Of a stretch of DNA of 12,389 bases, positions 1-6,857 are shown piece after piece. Position 1 is the stretch's first letter. Each line of letters begins with the position of its first letter. Below the pieces are notes generated by a model. That model was not told where the DNA came from and did no database searches. It saw only the letters and a program-made list of their open reading frames with translations. A program made the position numbers and the translations under genes. The stretch comes from DATKMG01 sp035541995 (GTDB lineage Bacteria > Acidobacteriota > Terriglobia > Versatilivoradales > Versatilivoraceae), in contig DATKMG010000476.1 of the NCBI GenBank assembly GCA_035541995.1, forward strand, positions 1-12,389. The letters run 5' to 3'.

Positions 1-846
1 AGGGCGGAAGTCGGCCACTGCTGCGGCCTTGATGACGACGGTAGCCTTGGGAAATCTCGCCAGAACTTCCCGACGCATCTCCTCGGCTGAACGGATCATG
101 ACCACATCCACTCCCGCAGGAGGTTCCAATGAGGTAGGCCCACTGACCAGCAGGGTTGAGGCTCCCCGTCGCCGGGCCGCCGCGGCTATTTGATATCCCA
201 TCTTCCCCGAAGAGCGATTGGTGAGATAACGCACGGGATCCAGATTTTCGCAGGTGGGGCCTGCAGTAATCAAAACAGTCTCCTGGAGTAGATCCTGTTT
301 GGCAAGGAAAGCCTTTTCTGTTGCCGCCACAATGCATTCCAGGCTGGCCAATCGCCCCTTGGCCTCAACGCCTTCGGCTAGATACCCCTCTTCAGGCTCA
401 ACAATAATGCTCCCTCGGGATTCCAGTAGCCGCAGGTTCTCCTGGACGGCCGGATGATTCCACATATTGACGTTCATAGCGGGGGCAATTACTACGGGCG
501 CGGGGGTCGCCAGATAAGCCGTGGTGAGAAAGTCATCGGCAATACCATGAGCAAACTTGCCCAGGATATTGGCTGTGGCCGGAGCCACCAATAGTCCATC
601 GACGGCGTTGGCCAGATGGATATGTTCAAGTGGAGACTCCCAGAGGGGCTGGAGGGCTTTATCAGGAAACATTCGCGCGATGACCGGATGCCGGCTCAGG
701 GTTTCCAAGGTGAGTGGAGAGATAAAATGCTGAGCATTCTCCGTCATCACGACAAAGATGTCATGGCCCCGCTTCTGCAGCATGCGTAGCAATTCTGCAG
801 ATTTGTACGCAGCAATACAGCCGCTAATGCCTAGCAGGATTCTCAT
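1..846 (-). CDS. coaBC: CoaBC: phosphopantothenoylcysteine decarboxylase / phosphopantothenate-cysteine ligase, C-terminal part missing at window edge
   Basis: Bifunctional flavoprotein of coenzyme A synthesis. CoaB joins 4'-phosphopantothenate to cysteine using CTP, and CoaC decarboxylates the product to 4'-phosphopantetheine. I translated 282 uninterrupted residues from ATG 846 to the window edge; the family is about 400 residues, so the end of CoaB is outside. The CoaC part (about 1-180) has the flavin-binding start MRILLGISGCIAAYK, His75 in SPLEHIHLAN, and PAMN at 122-125. CoaB begins near 190 with ITAGPTCENLDPVRYL, then Asn210, RSSGKMG and KAAAVADFRP (273-282). These positions match E. 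coli Dfp numbering (H75, N125, N210). The oddity is residue 158: the substrate clamp reads GYLAEG where the usual motif is GxLACG, so the catalytic Cys is Glu. CoaB also has Cys199 where GPTRE is usual. It is the last visible gene of the minus-strand group, 103 bases after rpoZ. Confidence 0.95.
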   Translation of the reverse strand, partial: MRILLGISGCIAAYKSAELLRMLQKRGHDIFVVMTENAQHFISPLTLETLSRHPVIARMFPDKALQPLWESPLEHIHLANAVDGLLVAPATANILGKFAHGIADDFLTTAYLATPAPVVIAPAMNVNMWNHPAVQENLRLLESRGSIIVEPEEGYLAEGVEAKGRLASLECIVAATEKAFLAKQDLLQETVLITAGPTCENLDPVRYLTNRSSGKMGYQIAAAARRRGASTLLVSGPTSLEPPAGVDVVMIRSAEEMRREVLARFPKATVVIKAAAVADFRP

Positions 847-949
847 GGGGCTTAACGTGCCTCGAAGCAAGACCGTTTCTCGCCAGAATGTGCACGGAAG
901 ACCCGACCCTGGGCCCTCCATTCGTTCCGATCTAAGCTACCCTGGTTAC

Positions 950-1204
950 TCAGGCCACTGAATTCTTGTTTTTCGCATGGGCGTTACTCCCCTTAGCTCC
1001 ACGTTTTTTTTGTGATTTCGGCACTTCCGGAATCTCGTAGGGGACCAGACCTGAGGCCACCTCTTCTTGGGCGATGCTGGTGAATTTCTTCGTTTGAGGA
1101 GTCAGCAGAGGACGGGACCCGCCCTGCAACTGACGTGCCCGCCGGGCCGCTATGATGATAAACCGAAACTTGCTTTCGGTGGATCCAGGTGGTTGCGTCG
1201 CCAA
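950..1204 (-). CDS. rpoZ: DNA-directed RNA polymerase omega subunit
   Basis: Small subunit that helps fold and hold beta-prime during RNA polymerase assembly. The 84-residue protein has the omega core: SKFRFIIIAARRARQL at about 11-26, followed by KKFTSIAQEEVASGLVPYEI. A basic, low-complexity tail rich in Lys, Ser and Ala ends it. I choose TTG at 1204 as the start. It lies one base after the gmk stop codon and has GGAGG at 1213-1217, eight bases upstream, inside the last gmk codons. The alternative ATG at 1279 would give 109 residues but overlaps gmk by 74 bases and adds 25 residues with no omega similarity. Tight linkage of gmk and rpoZ is common in bacteria and here implies translational coupling. 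The assignment rests on the core motif; the tail is not informative. Confidence 0.9.
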   Translation of the reverse strand: MATQPPGSTESKFRFIIIAARRARQLQGGSRPLLTPQTKKFTSIAQEEVASGLVPYEIPEVPKSQKKRGAKGSNAHAKNKNSVA

Positions 1205-1205
1205 T

Positions 1206-1829
1206 TCAAATTCCTCCAAAGGTCTTAATAATAGATTCAATCCGTTCGATTGAACGCTTCTTGCGGCAGCGTTCTGCAATAATGATGGATTTCAACAAAT
1301 TGACTGAAAGCGAGAGGTTTTCGTTTACAATCACAAAATCATACTCCCGATATCGGGTTATCTCCGCCCGCTTGGCCCAGTCCAGCCGCTTCAGGATGGT
1401 CTCCTGCTGGTCCTGGCCACGTTGCTCGAGTCGGTTCTTCAAGGCCGAATACGAGGGGGGGAAAATGAAGACGGATACGGTATCCGCAATCTGTCTCCTT
1501 ACCTGGGTGGCCCCCTCGGCTTCGATGTCCAGAATCACGTCCTTTCCTTGAGTCGACGCCGCCTCCACAGTCGATCGAGCAGTCCCGTAATAATGGTCAA
1601 AGACTTTGGCGTGCTCGATGAACTGGCCTTCGTTGATCATCTGTTGGAAGACATTTTCACTTACGAAATGATATTCAATGCCATCGCGCTCATGGCCCCT
1701 GGGACTCCGAGTCGTGAAGGAAACTGAAAAGATCAGATCGGGAACTTCATTTAAGACCTGATTCACAATTGTCGATTTTCCTGACCCTGAGGGCGCAGAA
1801 ACGATAAACAACTGACCTCTGGAGGACAT
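1206..1829 (-). CDS. gmk: Guanylate kinase
   Basis: Cytosolic enzyme that phosphorylates GMP to GDP with ATP, needed for GTP, dGTP and recycling of (p)ppGpp-related nucleotides. Its 207 residues are the normal bacterial length. The Walker A loop APSGSGKST lies at 12-20. The GMP-binding region follows with SFTTRSPRGHERDGIEYHFV (about 37-56), then DIEAEGATQVR (101-111), and the lid region with RLEQRGQDQQETILKRL (about 133-149). The DIEAEGA stretch differs slightly from the common DIDVQGA form, which is mild variation. ATG 1829 begins two bases after the yicC stop, and its GGAG ribosome-binding site overlaps the end of yicC. This points to coupled translation inside one operon. The downstream rpoZ starts one base past the stop. 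Confidence 0.97.
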   Translation of the reverse strand: MSSRGQLFIVSAPSGSGKSTIVNQVLNEVPDLIFSVSFTTRSPRGHERDGIEYHFVSENVFQQMINEGQFIEHAKVFDHYYGTARSTVEAASTQGKDVILDIEAEGATQVRRQIADTVSVFIFPPSYSALKNRLEQRGQDQQETILKRLDWAKRAEITRYREYDFVIVNENLSLSVNLLKSIIIAERCRKKRSIERIESIIKTFGGI

Positions 1830-1831
1830 AT

Positions 1832-2728
1832 TTACTCCAGGTTTTGAACTTGTTCCCGGATATTCTCAATCTCACTCTTGATCAAGATGGCCTTATTGGA
1901 GATGTCCATACCCCCTCCAACCAAACCGGTGGTTTTGGAGAGTATGGTGGTGGCCTCTCGATTCATTTCCTGTAACAGAAAATCCATGGTCTTGCCCACG
2001 TCGTGGCCATTGGCGAGCAACCCTCTCGATTGTTCCGCATGGCTTTCAAGTCGAGTCAGTTCTTCACTGATGTCACTGCGCTCCACGTAAAAGGCAGCTT
2101 CCTGAACAACCCTGACGGGATCCAGGGGGACTCCTTTCAGCAATTCACTCAAGCGCGCCTGCAACCTCTCCTGGTGGGAGTTCAGGGCCCCGACAGTCAT
2201 CGATTTGATGGATGCGGCTTCCGTTTCGATGATTTGAAGGCGTCGGAGGATATCTGAGCGCAACGCCTTCCCTTCTTCCTCCCTCATGGCATCAAGGGCT
2301 TGAAGGGCAGTTTGGACAGCCTGTTCGACGCCCTTTCGGGTTAAGTCCAAAGCCTCCCCCGAAAGGTTGGACGACTCCAAATTCAAGATGCCGGGTGTTC
2401 GGAGCAACTGTACGGGGTCGATTTCTCCTTGGATGCCAAAGTTGATTCGCAACTGCTCAAAAGCACTCAGATAGGCCTGAAGGATTGAAGGGTTTAGACC
2501 GAAGCTGAGAGTTTCGTTTCTTTCGACAGTAAGGGTCAGGTCGATCCTACCCCGCTTGACGCGGTTCTGAATCCATCGTCTGATAGGCAACTCCAACTCG
2601 CTCAACTCAGACGGGAGTCGAACGTGTGGGTCCAAAAACCGGTGGTTGACCGACTTAATCTCGACAGTGCATGCGAAGGTCGTTCCTTCGTAGCGGCCTC
2701 GACCGAAACCAGTCATGCTCTTAATCAT
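1832..2728 (-). CDS. yicC: YicC/YloC family endoribonuclease
   Basis: Member of the YicC/YloC family. E. coli YicC is reported to be an endoribonuclease acting on small RNA and mRNA, so a role in RNA turnover is known for the family and inferred here. The 298 residues are close to the family's usual 285-295. The N-terminus MIKSMTGFGRG is the family hallmark, followed by VEIKSVNHRFLDPHVRLP (about 22-39). The C-terminal domain has GKTMDFLLQEMNREATTILSK and ends in KSEIENIREQVQNLE, the other conserved block. A few extra residues (around TTGLVGGGMD) separate these two C-terminal blocks compared with the E. coli form. ATG 2728 lies 6 bases after the exporter's stop codon with no clear Shine-Dalgarno, so translation probably depends on coupling. 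Linkage to gmk and rpoZ is widely conserved. Confidence 0.95.
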   Translation of the reverse strand: MIKSMTGFGRGRYEGTTFACTVEIKSVNHRFLDPHVRLPSELSELELPIRRWIQNRVKRGRIDLTLTVERNETLSFGLNPSILQAYLSAFEQLRINFGIQGEIDPVQLLRTPGILNLESSNLSGEALDLTRKGVEQAVQTALQALDAMREEEGKALRSDILRRLQIIETEAASIKSMTVGALNSHQERLQARLSELLKGVPLDPVRVVQEAAFYVERSDISEELTRLESHAEQSRGLLANGHDVGKTMDFLLQEMNREATTILSKTTGLVGGGMDISNKAILIKSEIENIREQVQNLE

Positions 2729-2734
2729 AGAATT

Positions 2735-4576
2735 TCAGACAACCCAGGTTGAATCAATCTCTGCAAACTGCAAATCGTGGAGACGTTGATAAACTCCTCC
2801 CCTTTCAACTAAATCCGCATGAGTCCCAACTTCACAAATCTGCCCCTGGTCAAGAACTACGATTTTGTCAGCTCTCCGGATGGTGGAGAGACGATGAGCG
2901 ATCACGATAACGGTGCGCCCTTGCATCAGATTGGAAAGGGCTTTCTGAACCAGGATTTCGGATTCAGAATCCAGGGCCGATGTCGCTTCGTCCAGGATCA
3001 AGATAGGCGAGTTCTTCAAAAGAGCCCGGGCAATGGCAATCCGCTGACGTTCACCGCCCGAGAGCTTCTGCCCCCGTTCTCCAATCACCGATTGGTATTG
3101 CTGAGGCATTTGTTCAATGAAATCATGGGCAAGTGCAGCTTTGCTAGCGGCCAAGACCTCCTCGTCTGTGACCTTGTCGCGGCCGTAACAGATGTTATTG
3201 CGTGCCGTGTCGTTGAAAAGAATCGTCTCTTGTGTGACTAGCCCCATCAAAGAACGTAAGGAGGCTAAGGACAAATCTCGAATGTCGATACCATCGATCA
3301 GAATTTGCCCGTCAGAAGGATCAAAGAACCGTGGCAGAAGGTTTACCAGTGTCGTCTTGCCGGAGCCGCTTGAGCCAACCAAGGCGACCACTTCACCGCG
3401 CTTGATCGTGAGGCTGACCTCCTGAAGAACAGGCAGATGACTGTCATTGTAATTGAAGCTGACGTTCCGGAACTCGACCTCACGGCTAAACTGTCTAATT
3501 ATGATCGCCCTCGGCTTCTCGACCGTTTCTGACTGCTCATCCAGCAAGTCGAACACTTTGCCGGTGGCCCCCCGGGCTTGTTGGAAGCTATTGTAAATCC
3601 CACTGATTCGCCGAATTGGCTCATAGAGTTGAATCAGCCCACCCATAAACACAACGAACTTCCCCGTGGTCATCTGTCCCAAACTGATCCGCTGCTGACA
3701 GTAATAGAGCATCAAAGTGATAGTAATGGCAGCGATCAGGTCCATATAAGGGGAGGTAATGGAATGAACTCGGATCCAACTGAGGTTGATCCGGGCTAAT
3801 CGACCAGTTGCCTGTCTGAATTTCTCCCGCTCAAATGCTTCCATACCGAAAGCCTTGACGATTCGATGACCGGTAATCGTCTCTTGAAGGATATCGGAAA
3901 TCTCCCCCATCTTATCCTGGCTGGAACGGCTGGATTTCCGGATCTTTTTGCCGATGTATTTCGAAGGCCAGATGATGACGGGGGCAATCAAGATCGATCC
4001 GAAGGCCAATTTCCAGTCAGCGTAAAAAATGATGGCAAGGAATACGGCCAAGTTGAGTCCTTGCTTCAAGGCGTCCGCCAGATTGGTGGAGGCAGCAAAT
4101 TGAATTTTCTCCACATCGTTGGTTACACGGGAAATCAATCGGCCCGTCGAGTGGGAGTGGAAAAAGCTCGACGACTGGTTCAGGATCTTGGAATACAACC
4201 GATTGCGAATTGTCATGACCACTGACTGGCCCATGTAGTTCAGGAGATAAGTGGAGAGCCACTCTGCCAGCCCTTTGACAAAGGTGGTCACGATAATCAG
4301 CCAGCCCACAATTTGCCAAGTCTCGCCAGCCCTGAAGAAATTCAGTTGATCCAAATAAACCTTAAAAGAGGTAAACGGGAGGGTGAAGATTTCAATCCGC
4401 GATCCTCTAGAAGCAGTTTGAAAGAGCGCGTTAGCGAGGATGTTGTCAAATATAGGGCGTAACAGGAGGATCCGCAGTCCTTCAAAACCTGCGGCCATCC
4501 CCATCAACAGGAAGGCAATTGTAAAGACCGGCAGGTAGGGCTTCAAGTACTCCAGGATGCGCCATGGCTTGTGCAT
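2735..4576 (-). CDS. MsbA-type ABC exporter, fused permease and ATPase
   Basis: Half-transporter of the ABC exporter class with an N-terminal six-helix membrane domain (about residues 10-320) and a C-terminal ATPase. From ATG 4576 it has 613 residues. The ATPase shows Walker A GSSGSGKTT (401-409), Q-loop Gln449, signature LSGGERQ (505-511), Walker B ILILDE (525-530) with catalytic Glu530, and the switch His561 in IAHRLSTI. It should work as a homodimer in the inner membrane. Similarity in layout to MsbA suggests lipid A or phospholipid flipping, but the substrate cannot be read from sequence. The reading frame stays open to ATG 4756, but that start would overlap rplM and cover both predicted promoters, and the added 60 residues look non-conserved; MHKPWRILEYLKPY is a typical MsbA-like beginning. 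It heads the minus-strand operon, 6 bases before yicC. Confidence 0.9.
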   Translation of the reverse strand: MHKPWRILEYLKPYLPVFTIAFLLMGMAAGFEGLRILLLRPIFDNILANALFQTASRGSRIEIFTLPFTSFKVYLDQLNFFRAGETWQIVGWLIIVTTFVKGLAEWLSTYLLNYMGQSVVMTIRNRLYSKILNQSSSFFHSHSTGRLISRVTNDVEKIQFAASTNLADALKQGLNLAVFLAIIFYADWKLAFGSILIAPVIIWPSKYIGKKIRKSSRSSQDKMGEISDILQETITGHRIVKAFGMEAFEREKFRQATGRLARINLSWIRVHSITSPYMDLIAAITITLMLYYCQQRISLGQMTTGKFVVFMGGLIQLYEPIRRISGIYNSFQQARGATGKVFDLLDEQSETVEKPRAIIIRQFSREVEFRNVSFNYNDSHLPVLQEVSLTIKRGEVVALVGSSGSGKTTLVNLLPRFFDPSDGQILIDGIDIRDLSLASLRSLMGLVTQETILFNDTARNNICYGRDKVTDEEVLAASKAALAHDFIEQMPQQYQSVIGERGQKLSGGERQRIAIARALLKNSPILILDEATSALDSESEILVQKALSNLMQGRTVIVIAHRLSTIRRADKIVVLDQGQICEVGTHADLVERGGVYQRLHDLQFAEIDSTWVV

Positions 4577-4625
4577 TCCGTGTATCTCAGGCGGGGTAGG
4601 TAAAAGCCTCCACTGCCATCGCGCC

Positions 4626-4654
4626 ACACTAGCTGCTTTCCAGCTAAATGTCAA
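4626..4654 (-). promoter_or_regulatory. Predicted sigma-70-type promoter for the exporter-yicC-gmk-rpoZ operon
   Basis: Read on the minus strand, a perfect TTGACA -35 box (4654-4649) is followed after 17 bases by TAGTGT (4631-4626), which matches three of six -10 positions. The expected start near 4619 gives a leader of about 43 bases before ATG 4576. This supports the shorter start of the exporter. The -10 box is weak, so the call rests mainly on the -35 box and spacing. Confidence 0.55.
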
Positions 4655-4676
4655 GAATTGAATGTTTTTCTTGACA
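4649..4676. repeat. Inverted repeat containing both divergent -35 boxes
   Basis: TGTCAAGAA at 4649-4657 and its exact reverse complement TTCTTGACA at 4668-4676 are separated by 10 bases. The arms contain the two outward-facing TTGACA -35 boxes. Part of the symmetry is a by-product of two consensus -35 boxes, but three further bases in each arm also match. It could be an operator for a dimeric regulator, but no regulator is identified. Confidence 0.6.
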
Positions 4677-4699
4677 AAATGGGGCCAATCGAGTAGTTT
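4671..4699 (+). promoter_or_regulatory. Predicted sigma-70-type promoter for rplM-rpsI
   Basis: A perfect TTGACA at 4671-4676, a 17-base spacer and TAGTTT at 4694-4699 (three of six -10 matches) place a start near 4706. That leaves a leader of about 41 bases before rplM. The -10 is weak, and no other candidate between the two divergent genes has a better -35. Confidence 0.6.
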
Positions 4700-4746
4700 T
4701 GAAACTTTGTGGTTTGTAGAGTTTCCTTCTCTTGTGAGGTCTAGGA

Positions 4747-5181
4747 ATGGGAACATATTTCCCCCAGGGCAAAGGGGTCAATCGAAAATGGTACCTGATC
4801 GATGCTCAGGATCAAGTCCTGGGACGGCTGGCGACATACGCAGCGAACCTCCTGACTGGAAAGCTGAAGCCCGATTGGGTTCCTTATATGGACATGGGCG
4901 ATCATGTGATTGTCATCAATGCCGAAAAAGTCAGACTGACTGGGAGGAAAATGGAAGAGAAGGTCTATCGTCACCACACGGGATATCCTGGAGGACTCCG
5001 AGCCAGGCCGGTCAAGGAGATGAAGCAGAGACGGCCGACAAAGATTGTTGAAGAAGCAGTCAAAGGAATGCTGCCAAAAAATAAACTCGGACGCGCCATG
5101 GGGAAGAAACTCAAGGTCTACTCCGGAATCACTCATCCCCATGCGGCCCAAATGCCGGAGTTGATTGAAATAGTGAGATAA
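4747..5181 (+). CDS. rplM: 50S ribosomal protein L13
   Basis: Early-assembling protein of the large ribosomal subunit that binds 23S rRNA. The 144 residues equal the usual length. Visible family blocks are RKWYLIDAQDQVLGRLAT (about 13-30), DHVIVINAEKVRLTGRK (52-68), YRHHTGYPGGLR (74-85), AVKGMLPKNKLGR (104-116) and KLKVYSGITHPHAAQMPE (121-138). ATG 4747 has GAGG at 4736-4739, seven bases upstream. It is the first gene of the plus-strand cluster and pairs with rpsI in the usual L13-S9 order. In E. coli L13 represses its own operon through the leader; whether the short leader here does the same cannot be told. Confidence 0.98.
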   Translation: MGTYFPQGKGVNRKWYLIDAQDQVLGRLATYAANLLTGKLKPDWVPYMDMGDHVIVINAEKVRLTGRKMEEKVYRHHTGYPGGLRARPVKEMKQRRPTKIVEEAVKGMLPKNKLGRAMGKKLKVYSGITHPHAAQMPELIEIVR

Positions 5182-5202
5182 CCTCGGAGGGAGGAAGGCG
5201 GA

Positions 5203-5598
5203 TTGTCAGAGACGGTTCAATTTTATGGGACGGGACGTAGAAAATCCTCCACAGCTCGGGTCTTCTTGCGTCCCGGAAACGGTGCTCTTGTTGTCAACAG
5301 TCGGAACGTGGAGAACTACTTTAAGAGCGAGACCCACCGCATGATCATTCGGGAGCCTTTTTCGGTAACCGAAACGACTGGGAAGTTCGATGCATTGGTG
5401 AACGTAAGTGGTGGAGGCACCGCCGGTCAGGCAGGAGCGGTGCGTCTGGGTATCACTCGGGCCCTGATCGAATTTGACCAGGAACTCCGAAAGAAACTCA
5501 AGAAGAGTGGGTTCCTAACCCGTGACCCCAGATCCAAGGAACGCAAAAAGTATGGGCAGAAGGGTGCCCGGAAGCGGTTCCAGTTCTCCAAGCGGTAA
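5203..5598 (+). CDS. rpsI: 30S ribosomal protein S9
   Basis: Small-subunit protein in the head of the 30S particle; its C-terminal tail reaches the P-site tRNA. The 131 residues match the family. It shows YGTGRRKSSTARVFLRPG (about 8-25), the loop GGGTAGQAGAVRLGITRAL (about 70-88) and the basic tail ending in QFSKR, whose last Arg contacts tRNA in known structures. Translation starts at TTG 5203; an unusually purine-rich Shine-Dalgarno tract (5186-5198) contains two overlapping GGAGG-like sites, the nearer seven bases from the start. It follows rplM by 21 bases, consistent with one transcript. Confidence 0.98.
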   Translation: MSETVQFYGTGRRKSSTARVFLRPGNGALVVNSRNVENYFKSETHRMIIREPFSVTETTGKFDALVNVSGGGTAGQAGAVRLGITRALIEFDQELRKKLKKSGFLTRDPRSKERKKYGQKGARKRFQFSKR

Positions 5599-5665
5599 GT
5601 AGTAAAGGCCGCTTATCCGATCTCTTCCTGTGGAATGAAAACCCTGATCCACATATCCCGGTTTG

Positions 5666-5718
5666 TGGGGCCCTCAAATAGTTAGGGGGATTCCCCCGGT
5701 AGGACCTGGTCCAGGGAC
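5666..5718 (+). other. GC-rich palindromes in the rpsI-rpsB spacer
   Basis: The 182-base spacer between rpsI and rpsB has GGGGG-ATT-CCCCC at about 5685-5697 and, just after it, GGACC-T-GGTCC with an overlapping CCTGG-T-CCAGG. Neither is followed by a T-run, so they do not look like an intrinsic terminator. They could fold in the rpsB leader if transcription runs through from rpsI. Function is unknown. Confidence 0.35.
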
Positions 5719-5731
5719 CCGAGAGAGCAAA

Positions 5732-5759
5732 TTCGCAGTTAGGATCTGAATTCTATATT
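5732..5759 (+). promoter_or_regulatory. Candidate promoter directly upstream of rpsB
   Basis: TTCGCA (5732-5737, four of six -35 matches), a 16-base spacer and TATATT (5754-5759, five of six -10 matches) would start transcription near 5766. The leader would be only about 15 bases, with the Shine-Dalgarno AGGAGG starting at 5770. This is plausible but weaker than the other promoters in the window. Confidence 0.3.
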
Positions 5760-5780
5760 TAGCTACATCAGGAGGTGTGT

Positions 5781-6662
5781 TTGGCGGCTGTTTCGATGAA
5801 AGAACTTCTAGAGGCCGGTGTCCATTTCGGGCACCAGACTCGGCGCTGGAACCCAAAAATGAAGGAATTCATTTTTGGGGAGCGGAACGGGATCTACATT
5901 ATCGATCTGCAAAAGACCCTTCGGATGTTCAAGGAGGCTACCCGGTTCGTCACCGAAGTGGTGAGCCAGGGCGGGAGTGTGCTGTTCGTGGGGACAAAGC
6001 GGCAGGCACAAGAGGCAATTACCGACGAAGCACGACGCTGCGGGATGTACTTTGTCAATCAACGTTGGCTGGGTGGCTTGCTGACTAACTTCGTTACCAT
6101 CCAAAAATCCATCGAGCGTCTCAAGGAACTCGAGGAGATGTCGACCGACGGTCGCTATAATCTTTTTACGAAGAAAGAAGTAGCTCGGCTCGAGCGGGAA
6201 AGAAAGGCGCTGGAAAAAAATCTATCGGGAATCCGGGAGATGAAGAAGCTTCCCCAGGCGCTTTTCGTGATCGATTCCAAGAAGGAGGAGATCGCGGTCA
6301 AAGAAGCCAACCGTCTGAGAATCCCGGTTGTGGCTATCGTGGATACCAACTGCGATCCTGACGATATCGATTACGTGATTCCCGGAAACGATGACGCATT
6401 GCGTGCCATCAAGCTGTTTGTCTCCAAGGCAGCGGATGCGGTCATCGAGGGGACTGCGGCACTAAAAGATAAGATTGAAGTTGATGCGGCGAAGGACGTG
6501 GCTGGATTGGCCGCTCGGGACGCGCTGCCAGGATTGGAAGGGAACGCAGGGGTTCCTGAACCAGACTCGAGAACCGCGGTCGGGCCGGACCCGGCAAGAC
6601 GGGCCGGTGATGGTCATCTTGCAGCGGGAGACCTCGGGGGAGTGCCTGCGACCTCCAATTGA
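5781..6662 (+). CDS. rpsB: 30S ribosomal protein S2, with long C-terminal tail
   Basis: Small-subunit protein needed late in 30S assembly, where it recruits S1 in many bacteria. I start at TTG 5781, which lies five bases after AGGAGG (5770-5775) and gives MAAVSMKELLEAGVHFGHQT, the standard S2 beginning. A GTG at 5775 is in frame but sits inside the Shine-Dalgarno. The 293-residue protein has the S2 core to about residue 225, including RRWNPKMKEFIFGERNGIYI (21-40), FVNQRWLGGLLTNF (91-104) and PVVAIVDTNCDPDDIDYVIPGNDDA (182-206). The last 68 residues are rich in Ala, Gly, Asp and Pro with no recognised domain; S2 proteins often end near 230-260, so this is a long tail. It precedes tsf as in most bacteria, with a 195-base spacer. 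Confidence 0.97.
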   Translation: MAAVSMKELLEAGVHFGHQTRRWNPKMKEFIFGERNGIYIIDLQKTLRMFKEATRFVTEVVSQGGSVLFVGTKRQAQEAITDEARRCGMYFVNQRWLGGLLTNFVTIQKSIERLKELEEMSTDGRYNLFTKKEVARLERERKALEKNLSGIREMKKLPQALFVIDSKKEEIAVKEANRLRIPVVAIVDTNCDPDDIDYVIPGNDDALRAIKLFVSKAADAVIEGTAALKDKIEVDAAKDVAGLAARDALPGLEGNAGVPEPDSRTAVGPDPARRAGDGHLAAGDLGGVPATSN

Positions 6663-6857
6663 TTTCTGGCCCGTAGCGATTATCGGCTTGAATCATTCCA
6701 GAGACTGGACCGGATTCCCACACCAACCCCACCCCCTATAGCCCACGCAGTGTGTGCCTAGACAAGACCACCCGGCGAGGGATGTTCTGCCGAAGTCGGT
6801 GCAGGAGGTTGGTATCCGGGACACGGACAATTTGCGAAAAAGGAGCATTGGAGAGGG

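Noticed and set aside
1205..1279. Longer rpoZ starting at ATG 1279.
   Set aside because: It overlaps the end of gmk by 74 bases, and its extra 25 residues have no omega similarity. TTG 1204 has GGAGG at the right distance.
4017..4319. 100-codon minus-strand frame inside the exporter.
   Set aside because: It is an out-of-frame reading of the exporter's membrane domain, with no family features of its own.
4577..4756. 60-residue N-terminal extension of the ABC exporter, starting at ATG 4756.
   Set aside because: It overlaps the rplM start and both predicted promoters. The added residues look non-conserved, and MHKPWRILEYLKPY at 4576 fits the family start.
5599..5780. A tRNA or riboswitch between rpsI and rpsB.
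   Set aside because: No cloverleaf, T-loop GTTCRA sequence or known riboswitch core could be found; only short GC palindromes are present.
6663..6857. Small gene, promoter or terminator in the rpsB-tsf gap.
   Set aside because: Only 4-base stems and poor -35/-10 matches were seen, and no frame has a credible start with a ribosome-binding site.
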